The translations under genes and the position numbers were made by a program. The notes beneath the pieces are model-generated. The model did no database searches, was not told the origin of the DNA, and saw only the letters and a list, made by a program, of their open reading frames with translations. From contig NZ_JTJC03000001.1 in NCBI RefSeq assembly GCF_000817735.3, positions 62,001 through 126,000 of the forward strand: a stretch of 64,000 nucleotides of DNA, read 5' to 3'. Positions 51,958 to 60,756 of the stretch are shown here, in pieces; positions within the stretch are counted from its first letter, which is position 1, and each line of letters begins with the position of its first letter. The DNA is from Scytonema millei VB511283 (GTDB taxonomy: Bacteria; Cyanobacteriota; Cyanobacteriia; Cyanobacteriales; Chroococcidiopsidaceae).

Positions 51958-52809
51958 ATGACTACACTCAATGACGAACTAGCAAGTGTTGCCGCAGCTT
52001 TGAGCCGTTCTACCGTACAGATACAAGACCGGAGATTTGGCGGCGATTCTGGTGTGATTTGGCAAGCTGACGGTGTTATTATTACGAACGCTCATGTCGT
52101 TAGGAGCGATCGCCCTACAGTTAAACTTGCAGATAATCGGGTACTCGACGCTGTCTGTACTAACCGCGATCGCCTACAAGATTTAGCTGTATTGAAGGTT
52201 GATGCTACCGATCTACCAGCTGCTCCCATTGGAGATTCTGACACGTTGCGAGTCGGTCAGATGGTATTTGCAGTTGGTAATCCTCTAGGTATAACAAATG
52301 CTTTAACAACTGGGATTATTCACGCTGTCAATCCCAAGAAGCAATCTGGAACCTGGATACAAGCAGATATTCGCTTGAATGCTGGGAATTCTGGCGGCGC
52401 TCTTGCCGATACTCAAGGTAAAGTAATTGGTATTAACACGGCGATCGCGGGTGGTTTGGGCTTAGCTATACCCAGCAACATAGTAGAGCGTTTCTTACAG
52501 CGTGGTACAGTTAAACCTTATTTAGGAGTGACGCTTCAGCCTGTGGCAATTGGACGGAGATACAGGCGCAGGTTAGGTTTATTAATCTTGGAAGTACAAG
52601 CAGGTAGTTTAGCTGAATCCGCTGGATTATTAACTGGCGATGTATTGACAGGAGTAGCCGGACGAGGTTTCGCTGACATTTCAGATTTAGCTGAAGCTCT
52701 TTGGCAGTTTTCCCCAGGAGATTTACTACAACTCAATTTGATTCGTGCTGGCAAATCGGCGATCGCTCAAATCCAAATTCCAGATAAGTCGGGAGCAGCG
52801 GCAGCGTGA
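51958..52809 (+). CDS. S1C trypsin-like protease with PDZ domain, 2
   Basis: 283 aa. Triad His in ITNAHVV, Asp in RLQDLAVLKV, Ser in LNAGNSGGALAD; PDZ follows (KPYLGVTLQPV). No signal peptide. Stop overlaps the start of the response regulator (TGATG), showing an operon. Confidence 0.9.
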   Translation: MTTLNDELASVAAALSRSTVQIQDRRFGGDSGVIWQADGVIITNAHVVRSDRPTVKLADNRVLDAVCTNRDRLQDLAVLKVDATDLPAAPIGDSDTLRVGQMVFAVGNPLGITNALTTGIIHAVNPKKQSGTWIQADIRLNAGNSGGALADTQGKVIGINTAIAGGLGLAIPSNIVERFLQRGTVKPYLGVTLQPVAIGRRYRRRLGLLILEVQAGSLAESAGLLTGDVLTGVAGRGFADISDLAEALWQFSPGDLLQLNLIRAGKSAIAQIQIPDKSGAAAA

Positions 52810-53453
52810 TGCGGGTTCTGGTTGCTGCCACTAATTCAATTGTCCGCGCGGGTTTAGAGAGTATCGTGCGGACAAATCCCGATCTACTGGCAATTGGTAG
52901 TTCTGCCGACTCAGTTACCTTAGCTGCGGCGATCGCAACTCATAACCCTGATGTAGTCCTAATCGAGCTGAGTTTACCAGAAGGAGAATCTGTCAGTGAA
53001 AAATTAGTTGCATTATCAGAAGTAGGAGAATTACCAATCGCCATTCTCTCTGACACTGAGGAGCGCGATCGCCTACCCGAACTACTTCGTTCTGGTGTCA
53101 AAGCCATCTTACCGCGATCGGCATCAGCAGAAGAAATTCTACAAGCTGTAGAAGCTGTTGCAACTGGATTAGTCGTATTGCACCCCGATGCGATCGATGC
53201 TTTACTGACTCTTATGCCAACTAGCGAACGAGTTGTAGAAGCAACGACACCACTACAAGCATTAACTTCCCGCGAAATTGAAGTTTTGGGAATGCTCGCT
53301 GAGGGATTGGGTAACAAGGCGATCGCCAAGCGTTTAGGTATCTCGGAGCATACAGTTAAGTTTCATGTTTCCTCTATTTTTAGCAAACTCAACGCCAGCA
53401 GCCGTACAGAAGCCGTGACTTTGGGAGCCAGACAAGGATTGATTATGTTGTAA
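52809..53453 (+). CDS. NarL/LuxR-type response regulator with a degenerate receiver
   Basis: 214 aa. Receiver domain (1-120) in which the usual DD pair near the N-terminus is AT (LVAATNSIVRAGL) and the phospho-acceptor Asp is Glu (VVLIELSLP), so it is unlikely to be phosphorylated; Glu may mimic the active state. C-terminal LuxR HTH is intact (TSREIEVLGMLAEGLGNKAIAKRLGISEHTVKFHVSSIF). ATG at 52809 or GTG at 52806. Confidence 0.88.
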   Translation: MRVLVAATNSIVRAGLESIVRTNPDLLAIGSSADSVTLAAAIATHNPDVVLIELSLPEGESVSEKLVALSEVGELPIAILSDTEERDRLPELLRSGVKAILPRSASAEEILQAVEAVATGLVVLHPDAIDALLTLMPTSERVVEATTPLQALTSREIEVLGMLAEGLGNKAIAKRLGISEHTVKFHVSSIFSKLNASSRTEAVTLGARQGLIML

Positions 53454-53702
53454 TTGGTCATTTGTTGACGGTTGACGGTTGACGGTTGACACTAATTATT
53501 CTCCCTTGTCCCCCTTGTCCCCCTTGTCCCCCTTGTCTCCCTGCTCCCTATTCCCCGTTCTTGAATTACTAAAAATACTTAACTATTGACACCTAGCCAA
53601 GCATATCTATCTGCTTTTAGGTAGAAAAAAGTGAATGAATAAGCTCTAACTTTCTAGTGAGTAGAAACTCTTACTGTGGTGCGATCGCTACTCTTTCTGG
53701 AA

Positions 53703-53730
53703 TTGCTATTCTAATAACTGTAGATAATAA
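53703..53730 (+). promoter_or_regulatory. Possible promoter of structured RNA copy B
   Basis: TTGCTA, 16 bp, TAATAA, about five bases before the proposed RNA start. Pattern match only. Confidence 0.35.
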
Positions 53731-53734
53731 AAGA

Positions 53735-53925
53735 ACGCACTGGATGGGGGTTACGCCGTTGTGACCCAGAACCATTAGCTGAAGGAGAGCGATGTCAGGC
53801 AAATGGACAGTGCAAATATCGGTTCTAAACGGTGTGGAGTTTTTATCGCTTCCTCCACTTCGTTACTACCAAGGGGAGGCGAAACCCTCCAGCAGAACGG
53901 TCTGAGGTAGTTCACGTTTAGAGTT
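53735..53925 (+). ncRNA. Structured RNA, copy B of a two-copy family
   Basis: A 5' hairpin GGGTTAC...GTGACCC is followed by GGAGAGCGATGTCAGG (53784-53799), an outer stem TCTAAACG/CGTTTAGA (53824-53831, 53915-53922), a hairpin GTGGAG/CTCCAC with loop TTTTTATCGCTTC (53834-53858), a stem ACTACC/GGTAGT (53865-53870, 53906-53911) and inside it GGAGG-CGAAAC-CCTCC (53875-53890), then AGAACGGTCTGA (53894-53905). Same order and loop sizes as copy A at 14405. Ends estimated. Confidence 0.75.
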
Positions 53926-53957
53926 GGCTTTTATATCTAACTATATGTTAATCATTC

Positions 53958-53991
53958 AGCCGCTTAGAATGCGATTGTATTCTGAGCGGCT
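53958..53991 (+). terminator. Strong hairpin after structured RNA copy B
   Basis: AGCCGCTTAGAAT (53958-53970) pairs with ATTCTGAGCGGCT (53979-53991) over 13 bp with one G-U. No long T run follows directly, though a T-rich stretch begins 17 bases later. Confidence 0.65.
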
Positions 53992-54107
53992 TGATATTAT
54001 GCACTATATTTTTTATTTGTAGTTACTGTTTGCGTATCTACTTTAGATTATTTTATTTTTAGAAATTAGATATAGCTATTCTCCATTCGATGGGGTACAT
54101 ACGAGCT

Positions 54108-54135
54108 GTAGGGGCGCACAGATGTGCGCCCCTAC
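54108..54135. repeat. REP-like palindrome (GTAGGGGCGCACAGA type)
   Basis: Core palindrome of the family also seen at 5257, 18612, 35083 and 60623. Confidence 0.85.
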
Positions 54136-54392
54136 GAATGTATTTCAAACGATTGATTTACATTAGTGTTATGCTAGCTACAAAATAAGTAGGCTGACAG
54201 TCCTATTAATTTTGAGCATCTTCTAAGGCAAACACTATAATTCAGCAGAAATTGTAAATATTTTTTTAAGTTATAAGAACATTCGATCAAATGTTTAAAA
54301 TATTAGAAGTCTCAGATTAATGTACGAAAAACTAAACTAAAAAATTATAAGCAAAACCGCAGCATCTAGAGAAATCGGTCTAAGATATAGGC

Positions 54393-54426
54393 AGTAAAAA
54401 CCGATGCTTAAAATTACGGTTTTACT
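54393..54426. promoter_or_regulatory. Inverted repeat upstream of cp12
   Basis: AGTAAAAACCG and CGGTTTTACT, 10 bp with one bulge, about 125 bp before the cp12 start. Operator or leader hairpin. Confidence 0.4.
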
Positions 54427-54549
54427 TACTGGCAGCTGGTCTTCTCATGCCTAAATTAGAAAAGGAAATACTCAGAGTTACCAACTTTGAGGGAGCGAGA
54501 AAGACAAGTACAGTGGAATCAAGGCTGAAAAGCTAAACAGGAGATTTTT

Positions 54550-54840
54550 ATGACTCAGGCAACAGATCGTCCCTCCCAAGTCACTAAAATGGCTACTGCG
54601 ATCGCGGGAAACGAAATTAGTAATTCTTTAGAAAAAGCGATCGTGCAAGCTTTAGAAGAAGCGCGTGCTGCGTGCCAAACTTCAGGTGACGGTTCTAGCG
54701 AATGCGCGGTAGCGTGGGACATTGTGGAAGAATTACAAGCAGAAAGAAGCCATCGTGAAGCTGCTCAACAAAGAAATAGTCTCGATCTCTACTGTATAGA
54801 GCATCCAGAAGCAATTGAATGTCTAATTTACGATGTGTAG
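54550..54840 (+). CDS. cp12: CP12 Calvin-cycle regulatory protein
   Basis: 96 aa. N-terminal Cys pair in RAACQTSGDGSSECA, the core AVAWDIVEELQAERSH, and C-terminal Cys pair in DLYCIEHPEAIECLIYD. It joins PRK and GAPDH in an inactive complex in the dark, using these disulfides. A 20-residue N-terminal extension precedes the domain. AGGAG lies 6-7 bases before the ATG. Confidence 0.93.
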   Translation: MTQATDRPSQVTKMATAIAGNEISNSLEKAIVQALEEARAACQTSGDGSSECAVAWDIVEELQAERSHREAAQQRNSLDLYCIEHPEAIECLIYDV

Positions 54841-54873
54841 TCATCTTGAGACGTTCCGGGGAACGTCTCTACA

Positions 54874-55746
54874 TTAGCTTGTAGCACGATCGATCTGCCC
54901 TACTTCCTCCGAAGATAGTTGAAGTTGGGTAGATTTGACTGAATCCTCAATACTACTAACTTTACTTGCACCAGGAATAGGCACGATATAAGGCGACTTT
55001 GCCCGCAGCCATGCTAAAACGATCGCGTAGACAGAGACACCTTTTGCTTTCGCTAATTGCGCGATCGCGGGGATGTCTGGTAAGCTGGCAACGCGGCGGC
55101 TACCCCCTAAAGGACTCCACGGCAGGAAGGTTAAACCTTCACGTTCGCAATATTCTAATACTCCATCTGTCTCTGGTTGTCGCTGCCAGGGATTATACTG
55201 GTTTTGGACGGAGACGATATCAACTACATCGCGAGCGCGTTTAATCTGTTCTACAGAGAAATTAGAAACACCAACATACCGGATCGTTCCTGCTGCAACG
55301 GCTTCTTTAGCAGGTGTGAGAGATTCCTCAATTGTATAGTTTGGATCTGGGGCGTGATATTGCCACAGATCGATTGGTTTTTCTCCCCCGAAAGCCTCAA
55401 AGCTAATCTGAATCGTCTCCCGCAAGTGGTCTGGATTGCCATTGCGCGTCCAACTTCCACCAGGACGCATTAAACCGCCTTTGGTAGCAACAACTACGTT
55501 ACTCGCATCACCCTGATATTGTTGCAACGCTTGATGAATTAAACGCTCGTTATGGTGTTTATCTGACTCATCTTTGCAATAGGAGTCAGCCGTATCAATT
55601 AGAGTTACACCCAAATCCAAAGCGCGATGAATAGTCTCAATTGCTTGTGTTTCTGGTGGTCTGCTACTCAATGACATTGGCATTCCACCTAGACCGATAG
55701 CGCTGATGGTGACACCAGTATTCCCTAGCTGTTTTGTTTCCATCAC
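54874..55746 (-). CDS. Aldo/keto reductase
   Basis: 290 aa. Tetrad residues Asp (LIDTADSY), Tyr (DSYCKD), Lys (VVATKGG) and His (LWQYHAPD). NADPH-dependent TIM barrel reductase or oxidoreductase of unknown substrate. Confidence 0.9.
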   Translation of the reverse strand: MMETKQLGNTGVTISAIGLGGMPMSLSSRPPETQAIETIHRALDLGVTLIDTADSYCKDESDKHHNERLIHQALQQYQGDASNVVVATKGGLMRPGGSWTRNGNPDHLRETIQISFEAFGGEKPIDLWQYHAPDPNYTIEESLTPAKEAVAAGTIRYVGVSNFSVEQIKRARDVVDIVSVQNQYNPWQRQPETDGVLEYCEREGLTFLPWSPLGGSRRVASLPDIPAIAQLAKAKGVSVYAIVLAWLRAKSPYIVPIPGASKVSSIEDSVKSTQLQLSSEEVGQIDRATS

Positions 55747-55846
55747 TTGAGATTCCGTGACTTGTTCCTCTCGCCCATTCTATCTTTCTGGACAGAAGTT
55801 GGCACAATCGAGCTTAAACAGTCAACAGCGTAGAATTACCAGTTAT

Positions 55847-56701
55847 TTAGCCACGGCTATATCTGTATAGCGAATGTCGCCTACCACTTGGAGTGATAGT
55901 TTCAATTGCAGTCGGTACATGAGCCTTTACCCACCAATGAAAATCCCAAACACCTATACTTGAAGGAACTCGGATTGAGATGTCTCGATAACCACTCTTC
56001 GTTCTTGTTTCCTTTACTCGAATCTTGAAAAGCTTGCTGACTTTATTGGGAAAGCCCAAATTATTGAGTCTTTCAATTTCAGAAGGTTCCAACTCAGGAA
56101 TTCCCAACTTATGAGCATTCTTGACAAGCACATAATAAGATAAAATGTTATCTATAGCTCTAGTATAAGTAGCAGTGCCACTGCTCTCAGTAATTACTAA
56201 GGTTTGAGGCTGTGAAACTTTTGTTTTTTGTATAAGCGATCCATTCAAAACTGTTGTTTGAATATTTTCCTTTGTATCTAAATTTTGTAACTGCAAATAC
56301 ACCTCGTTCTGTTGTTGGCTAAGTGTAAAAGTCATAAATTCAAAACTTAGTTGATGATATTTCTTATCTATCCAGTTATGGTAATGAAAGCTGGGAGCAA
56401 CCGCTATCAGTCGGATTGGCAATTCGTAATTCACTTGCTGCTGAAAAGGCTTTTCATCTAACAAGCTGTGATAGTAACGGGTAAGTTGCTGAACTATGTA
56501 TCGATCTTCAACATTTTTTAGTTCCAATATTACCAATCTGCTATTTTCATCTAGTGCCAAGATATCGCAGGTATCACCGTATACTCTGTACTGTCGTTTT
56601 AAACCAGAGAGTCCAAGCAGGCTATTAAGTCTACTCCAAACAAAATCTTCTAGATTATTTTCACTGGCAAACTGCCATTTGTTATCTACCTTTTTCAGCA
56701 T
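55847..56701 (-). CDS. PD-(D/E)XK-like nuclease-fold protein
   Basis: 284 aa. GDTCDILALDENSRLVILELKN (residues about 43-63) has the Asp...Glu-x-Lys arrangement of the PD-(D/E)XK superfamily, as in DUF91/NucS-type domains, and EDRYIVQQLTRYYHSLLDEKPF follows. The C-terminal half is not recognised (Lys/Arg-rich; RVPSSIGVWDFHWWVKAHVP). Possibly a DNA-binding nuclease; no partner genes. Composition is more AT-rich than the flanks. Confidence 0.65.
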   Translation of the reverse strand: MLKKVDNKWQFASENNLEDFVWSRLNSLLGLSGLKRQYRVYGDTCDILALDENSRLVILELKNVEDRYIVQQLTRYYHSLLDEKPFQQQVNYELPIRLIAVAPSFHYHNWIDKKYHQLSFEFMTFTLSQQQNEVYLQLQNLDTKENIQTTVLNGSLIQKTKVSQPQTLVITESSGTATYTRAIDNILSYYVLVKNAHKLGIPELEPSEIERLNNLGFPNKVSKLFKIRVKETRTKSGYRDISIRVPSSIGVWDFHWWVKAHVPTAIETITPSGRRHSLYRYSRG

Positions 56702-56832
56702 GAACTCCGAACACGCTAATAAGTTGGATGATTTGTCAACCTAAGTTAGTGTGCTATATTATACAAAAAATGTGGTATAAACTCAGTAATAATAGCAGGA
56801 TAGGCAGCGATCGCCTATATCAAAACCAAATC

Positions 56833-57465
56833 TTAGCTTGGTTTGACTCCAACTAATAAAGCTAATTCCAACCATTTCCAATAACAATCAACATCTGTGA
56901 AACCAATTTCCCGCAACCATTTGAGTTGAGTTTCAACATCTAATAATATATTTGATGGATCGTCCGGCTCATCTGCAATTCCGATCGCCTGACGAAAGCG
57001 ATCGTGCAAATTTTGAGTTGGAGAAGCAACATGTTCTAAATTGCAAAAAACTCCACCTGGGACTAGGAGAGAAAAAATTTCCTCATATAAAGATCGTTTG
57101 CGATCGTGCGTTAAATGATGAATCGCAAAGCTAGAAACAACAGCATCAAATTGACCTAAAGCTGGTAAAGGTTCATCTAAATTATGAGCTATGATTTCTA
57201 CTGTTTCATCTCCAGCGAAACGCTGACGCACTGCTTCTAGCATGGTAGGAGAAAAGTCGATCGCCACGCTTTGAACTTGCGGACGATCGATTTTTAACAA
57301 ACCTAGTAAACGACCATCCCCCGTCCCTAAATCGAGAATTCGCTCTACAGTTTTTGGCACTTGTTCCAACAACACGCCTTCTCCCTCAGTCCGATGGGGA
57401 ATTTTATCTGCCTTGGCAAGGTACCACAAAACGTGGTCAGCATTAGTCCAGAGATTGGTCTGCAT
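56833..57465 (-). CDS. Class I SAM-dependent methyltransferase
   Basis: 210 aa. Motif I ILDLGTGDGRLL, motif II VAIDFSPTML and FDAVVSSFAIHHL. Substrate unknown. Confidence 0.87.
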   Translation of the reverse strand: MQTNLWTNADHVLWYLAKADKIPHRTEGEGVLLEQVPKTVERILDLGTGDGRLLGLLKIDRPQVQSVAIDFSPTMLEAVRQRFAGDETVEIIAHNLDEPLPALGQFDAVVSSFAIHHLTHDRKRSLYEEIFSLLVPGGVFCNLEHVASPTQNLHDRFRQAIGIADEPDDPSNILLDVETQLKWLREIGFTDVDCYWKWLELALLVGVKPS

Positions 57466-57677
57466 TGTAGGGATTGAGGATTAGGGACAAGGGAGAAGGG
57501 GAAGTGTGGGAAGCGTGAGAAGTGTGGGGGAGAAAAAACAACACTCAAAAAACAACACTCAACTGTCAACTGTCAACCAATAACTACCAACTACCATTCA
57601 ACCTAATCCCCCACCAATAATTCAATAGCTGATAGATTATAAACAAATATGAACATTTCTCAGATAGGACAATATTC

Positions 57678-58865
57678 ATGCGTCTAATCCTCATGACTGG
57701 TAAAGGAGGAGTTGGGAAAACCTCTGTGGCGGCGGCTACTGGACTGCGCTGCGCCGAACTCGGCTATCGCACGCTGGTTCTCAGCACTGACCCCGCACAC
57801 TCCCTAGCAGATAGCTTTGACTTAGAATTAGGACACGAACCTCGCCTAGTGCGCCAAAATCTCTGGGGTGCAGAATTAGACGCGCTGCTGGAATTAGAAG
57901 GAAACTGGGGTGCAGTCAAACGCTATATCACCCAAGTTCTGCAAGCACGGGGATTAGATGGAGTTCAAGCTGAAGAATTAGCCATCTTACCAGGTATGGA
58001 TGAAATTTTCGGTCTGGTACGGATGAAACGCCACTACGACGAAGGCGAATACGATGTCTTAATTATCGATTCTGCGCCTACGGGTACGGCTTTAAGGTTG
58101 CTTAGCTTACCTGAAGTCAGTGGATGGTATATGCGCCGCTTTTACAAGCCACTGCAAAAAATGTCTGTAGCGCTTAGACCTTTGGTAGAGCCTTTATTTA
58201 AACCTATTGCAGGTTTCTCGCTTCCAGATAAAGAAGTGATGGACGCTCCCTATGAATTTTACGAGCAAATTGAGGCATTGGAAAAAGTTTTAACCGACAA
58301 CACGAAAACTTCCGTGCGCCTAGTCACCAATCCTGAAAAAATGGTGATTAAAGAGTCTCTCCGCGCTCATGCTTATCTCAGTTTATATAATGTTTCCACA
58401 GATTTAGTTGTTGCCAATCGAATCATTCCCGAACAAGTAACCGATCCTTTCTTCCAAAAGTGGAAAGAAAATCAACAGCAATATCGTCAGGAAATTCACG
58501 AAAACTTCCGTCCTTTACCCGTGAAAGAAGTTCCTCTTTATTCTGAGGAAATGTGTGGTTTAGCAGCTTTGGAAAGATTGAAAGCGACGTTATATCAAGA
58601 AGAAGACCCCGCGCAAGTTTATTACAAAGAAACTACGCTCAAAGTCGTACAAGAACACAATCAGTACAGTTTAGAGCTGTATTTACCAGGGATTCCCAAA
58701 GATAAAATTCAGTTGAGTAAAACCGGGGATGAACTGAACATTACCATTGGCAACCATCGCCGCAATTTGGTTTTACCTCAAGCTTTAGCAGCATTACAAC
58801 CATCTGGGGCAAAAATGGACGAGGATTATCTCAAAATTCGTTTTGCTGATATTGCTAAGGTTTAA
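57678..58865 (+). CDS. ArsA/GET3-family ATPase with Hsp20-like tail
   Basis: 395 aa. P loop [10 protein letters not shown], switch [14 protein letters not shown], switch [14 protein letters not shown]. The C-terminal 85 residues (from about 310) form an alpha-crystallin-like domain as in cyanobacterial and plastid ArsA proteins. Probably a targeting or chaperone ATPase for membrane proteins rather than an arsenite pump. Confidence 0.9.
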   Translation: MRLILMTGKGGVGKTSVAAATGLRCAELGYRTLVLSTDPAHSLADSFDLELGHEPRLVRQNLWGAELDALLELEGNWGAVKRYITQVLQARGLDGVQAEELAILPGMDEIFGLVRMKRHYDEGEYDVLIIDSAPTGTALRLLSLPEVSGWYMRRFYKPLQKMSVALRPLVEPLFKPIAGFSLPDKEVMDAPYEFYEQIEALEKVLTDNTKTSVRLVTNPEKMVIKESLRAHAYLSLYNVSTDLVVANRIIPEQVTDPFFQKWKENQQQYRQEIHENFRPLPVKEVPLYSEEMCGLAALERLKATLYQEEDPAQVYYKETTLKVVQEHNQYSLELYLPGIPKDKIQLSKTGDELNITIGNHRRNLVLPQALAALQPSGAKMDEDYLKIRFADIAKV

Positions 58866-58866
58866 T

Positions 58867-58899
58867 TTGATAGGGTGTGTTAATAACGCACCCTATCAA
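58867..58899. terminator. Palindrome between convergent arsA-like and dnaN genes
   Basis: TTGATAGGGTGTGTTAATAA and its imperfect complement; it can serve as a terminator in both directions. Related to 39858-39888. Confidence 0.65.
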
Positions 58900-60041
58900 T
58901 TTCTAATCTGTACGGGCATAATCAAATAAGTCATCTGCAACCCACCAATGGGAGTCAAAACCACTGGAGTGACTGCCGTATTCAAATGCATTTCGATTTC
59001 CCCTGAAGGTAATGCTTTGACTCCATCCATCAAATAAGCAATATTAAAAGCGATATCGAGATTGCCCCCACCAGAAATTTCAGCAGGTAGAAATTCTTTC
59101 CCGCTACCTACATCTTGCGCGTCAACTGATAAGGCTAATTCTTGTTTGTCGGTATCAATGTGAAACTTGACAATATTATTTTTCTGGTCGGCAATAATCG
59201 CAATTCGTTCTAACGCACCCAGTAATTGTTTGCGATCGATCGCAATTTGGCGCTCGAATTGACGCGGAATTAACTGACGATAGGCAGGATACTGACCTTC
59301 TAGGGTGCGACACGTCAACCGTTGCTCTGACCATTCAAACACGATTTGACCGCGATCGCAATTCAAGGCAATTGGTTCGCTAGCTTGTAACTTCCCCAGC
59401 ATCCGTTCCAGTTCTCGAAACGCTTTAGCGGGTACGGTGACTTCAAGTTGTCTAGACTCTTCGCCGTCTGAAGTGTCATTTGCAGTTTGCACGACTGCCA
59501 AGCGATGACCGTCCGTTGCTGCAAATTCTAGCGTGTCTTGCTGGACTGTCAAATGCAATCCTTTCAAAATTTGCTTGCTTTCGTCAGCACTTGTCGCAAA
59601 TAGCGAGCCTTTCAAACCCTCCATCAAAGCCTCTGCTTGCAAATGCACGAATTCACCCTTTTCTAGCACGGGTAATTCAGGAAATTCTTCCACTCCCATA
59701 CCGCGAATTTGGTAGCGTCCATGCTGAGAAGCGATCGCAGCAATAAATGGGACTTCTCCTTCCTCTTCTTCCAGCGTAATTTCTCCTTCTGGAAGCCTTG
59801 CCACAATGTCATTTAACAACTTAGCAGGCAAAGTCATCGCACCGCTTACCGTCACCGTAGCAGCAAACGTGGTGCGAATTCCCAGTTCGAGATCGAAAGC
59901 TGTCAAGCTTACCTGCTGCGTATCTGCGTCGGCTTGCAGCAATACGTTAGCCAAAACCGGATGAGTCGGACGCGAGGGAACGGCGCGACTGACAAGAGAA
60001 AGGTTTGTACTAAGGTCGTTTTGAGTACAGACGAGTTTCAT
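58896..60041 (-). CDS. dnaN: DNA polymerase III beta sliding clamp
   Basis: 381 aa, normal length. MKLVCTQNDLSTNLSLVSRAV, HPVLANVLL, ATDGHRLAVV and the C-terminal VTPIGGLQMTYLIMPVQ mark DnaN. It points away from the DnaA-box cluster, the arrangement at several cyanobacterial origins. Confidence 0.97.
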   Translation of the reverse strand: MKLVCTQNDLSTNLSLVSRAVPSRPTHPVLANVLLQADADTQQVSLTAFDLELGIRTTFAATVTVSGAMTLPAKLLNDIVARLPEGEITLEEEEGEVPFIAAIASQHGRYQIRGMGVEEFPELPVLEKGEFVHLQAEALMEGLKGSLFATSADESKQILKGLHLTVQQDTLEFAATDGHRLAVVQTANDTSDGEESRQLEVTVPAKAFRELERMLGKLQASEPIALNCDRGQIVFEWSEQRLTCRTLEGQYPAYRQLIPRQFERQIAIDRKQLLGALERIAIIADQKNNIVKFHIDTDKQELALSVDAQDVGSGKEFLPAEISGGGNLDIAFNIAYLMDGVKALPSGEIEMHLNTAVTPVVLTPIGGLQMTYLIMPVQIRN

Positions 60042-60119
60042 GGACAGCTAACAGATGGCACTGGGCTAGGACAGATTTGCTCCAGAATAGACATGGTATC
60101 ACTCTTGTCAAGGTTGTTG

Positions 60120-60435
60120 TAAGAGTAGACCAACAAACTTCTGTGCGAATAGATCCGACTTAAAGATATATTTTTTTATTAGTAGTAGTAGGTGCTGTGG
60201 AAACTGTGAAAAAAAATGGCTCTTGCTGCTTCTGTGGCGATCCTAGAGATTAAAACTTGTGGAAAACTTGTGGAAAAAAGCCTTAAGTTTTCCACAGGGT
60301 ATTTATACTTACTGTAATTTTTCCACGTAAAATCAATAGTTTTCCACAAATTGTCCCCGGGTTTTCCACAGAAAACCCGAAGTTTTCCACAGGTAGAAGT
60401 GAATCTTAATTTTTATTTATACTCGCTTTAAGCTT
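60120..60435. other. Probable chromosomal origin (oriC): DnaA-box cluster beside dnaN
   Basis: Eight DnaA boxes (TTTTCCACA): plus strand 60288-60296, 60319-60327 (one mismatch), 60340-60348, 60362-60370, 60383-60391; minus strand 60196-60204 (one mismatch), 60258-60266, 60269-60277. Six are perfect. AT-rich stretches at 60163-60180 and 60405-60422 could unwind. The setting next to dnaN is the known place of oriC in several cyanobacteria. Confidence 0.85.
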
Positions 60436-60591
60436 GAGTTGTGGAGAGCGATCGCGATCGCCAACTCAATTAGCTAAAGCTCCAACAAGCCTAATTCGAC
60501 TTACTGGCTGTAAACTTAGTACTTTTGATTTTACTATGCTTGATGATAATATATTAGATTTTCCAAATTCATCCGTTCTATTTGAATTTAT

Positions 60592-60679
60592 AGCGGTTTT
60601 CAATTGGGTAAAATACACGTTCGTAGGGGCGCACAGCCGTGCGCCCCTACCTGTGACACGCATACAATCGAAAATTGCT
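60592..60679. mobile_element. 88-bp MITE-like palindromic element, copy 2
   Basis: Reverse-complement of copy 1 (5227-5314) with few differences, same 88-bp length, same terminal AGC...GCT and TIR-like ends. Lies between oriC and ilvE. Confidence 0.65.
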
Positions 60680-60756
60680 ATTAGTTCAAATCGTACTGGG
60701 ATTAGAGCTGTAAAATCGTCTATAGTGAAATATCTCACCTCTGTTTAAGTTTGCCC

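Noticed and set aside
53875-53911. Hammerhead-like pieces (CGAAAC, CTGAGG) in structured RNA copy B
   Set aside because: Order and spacing do not fit the hammerhead core (CUGANGA ... GAAA ... NUH), and copy A keeps the other motifs instead.
60434-60748. Overlapping open frames on both strands between oriC and ilvE
   Set aside because: Both run through the palindromic 88-bp element and read repeat sequence; same peptide style as the frame at 5072.
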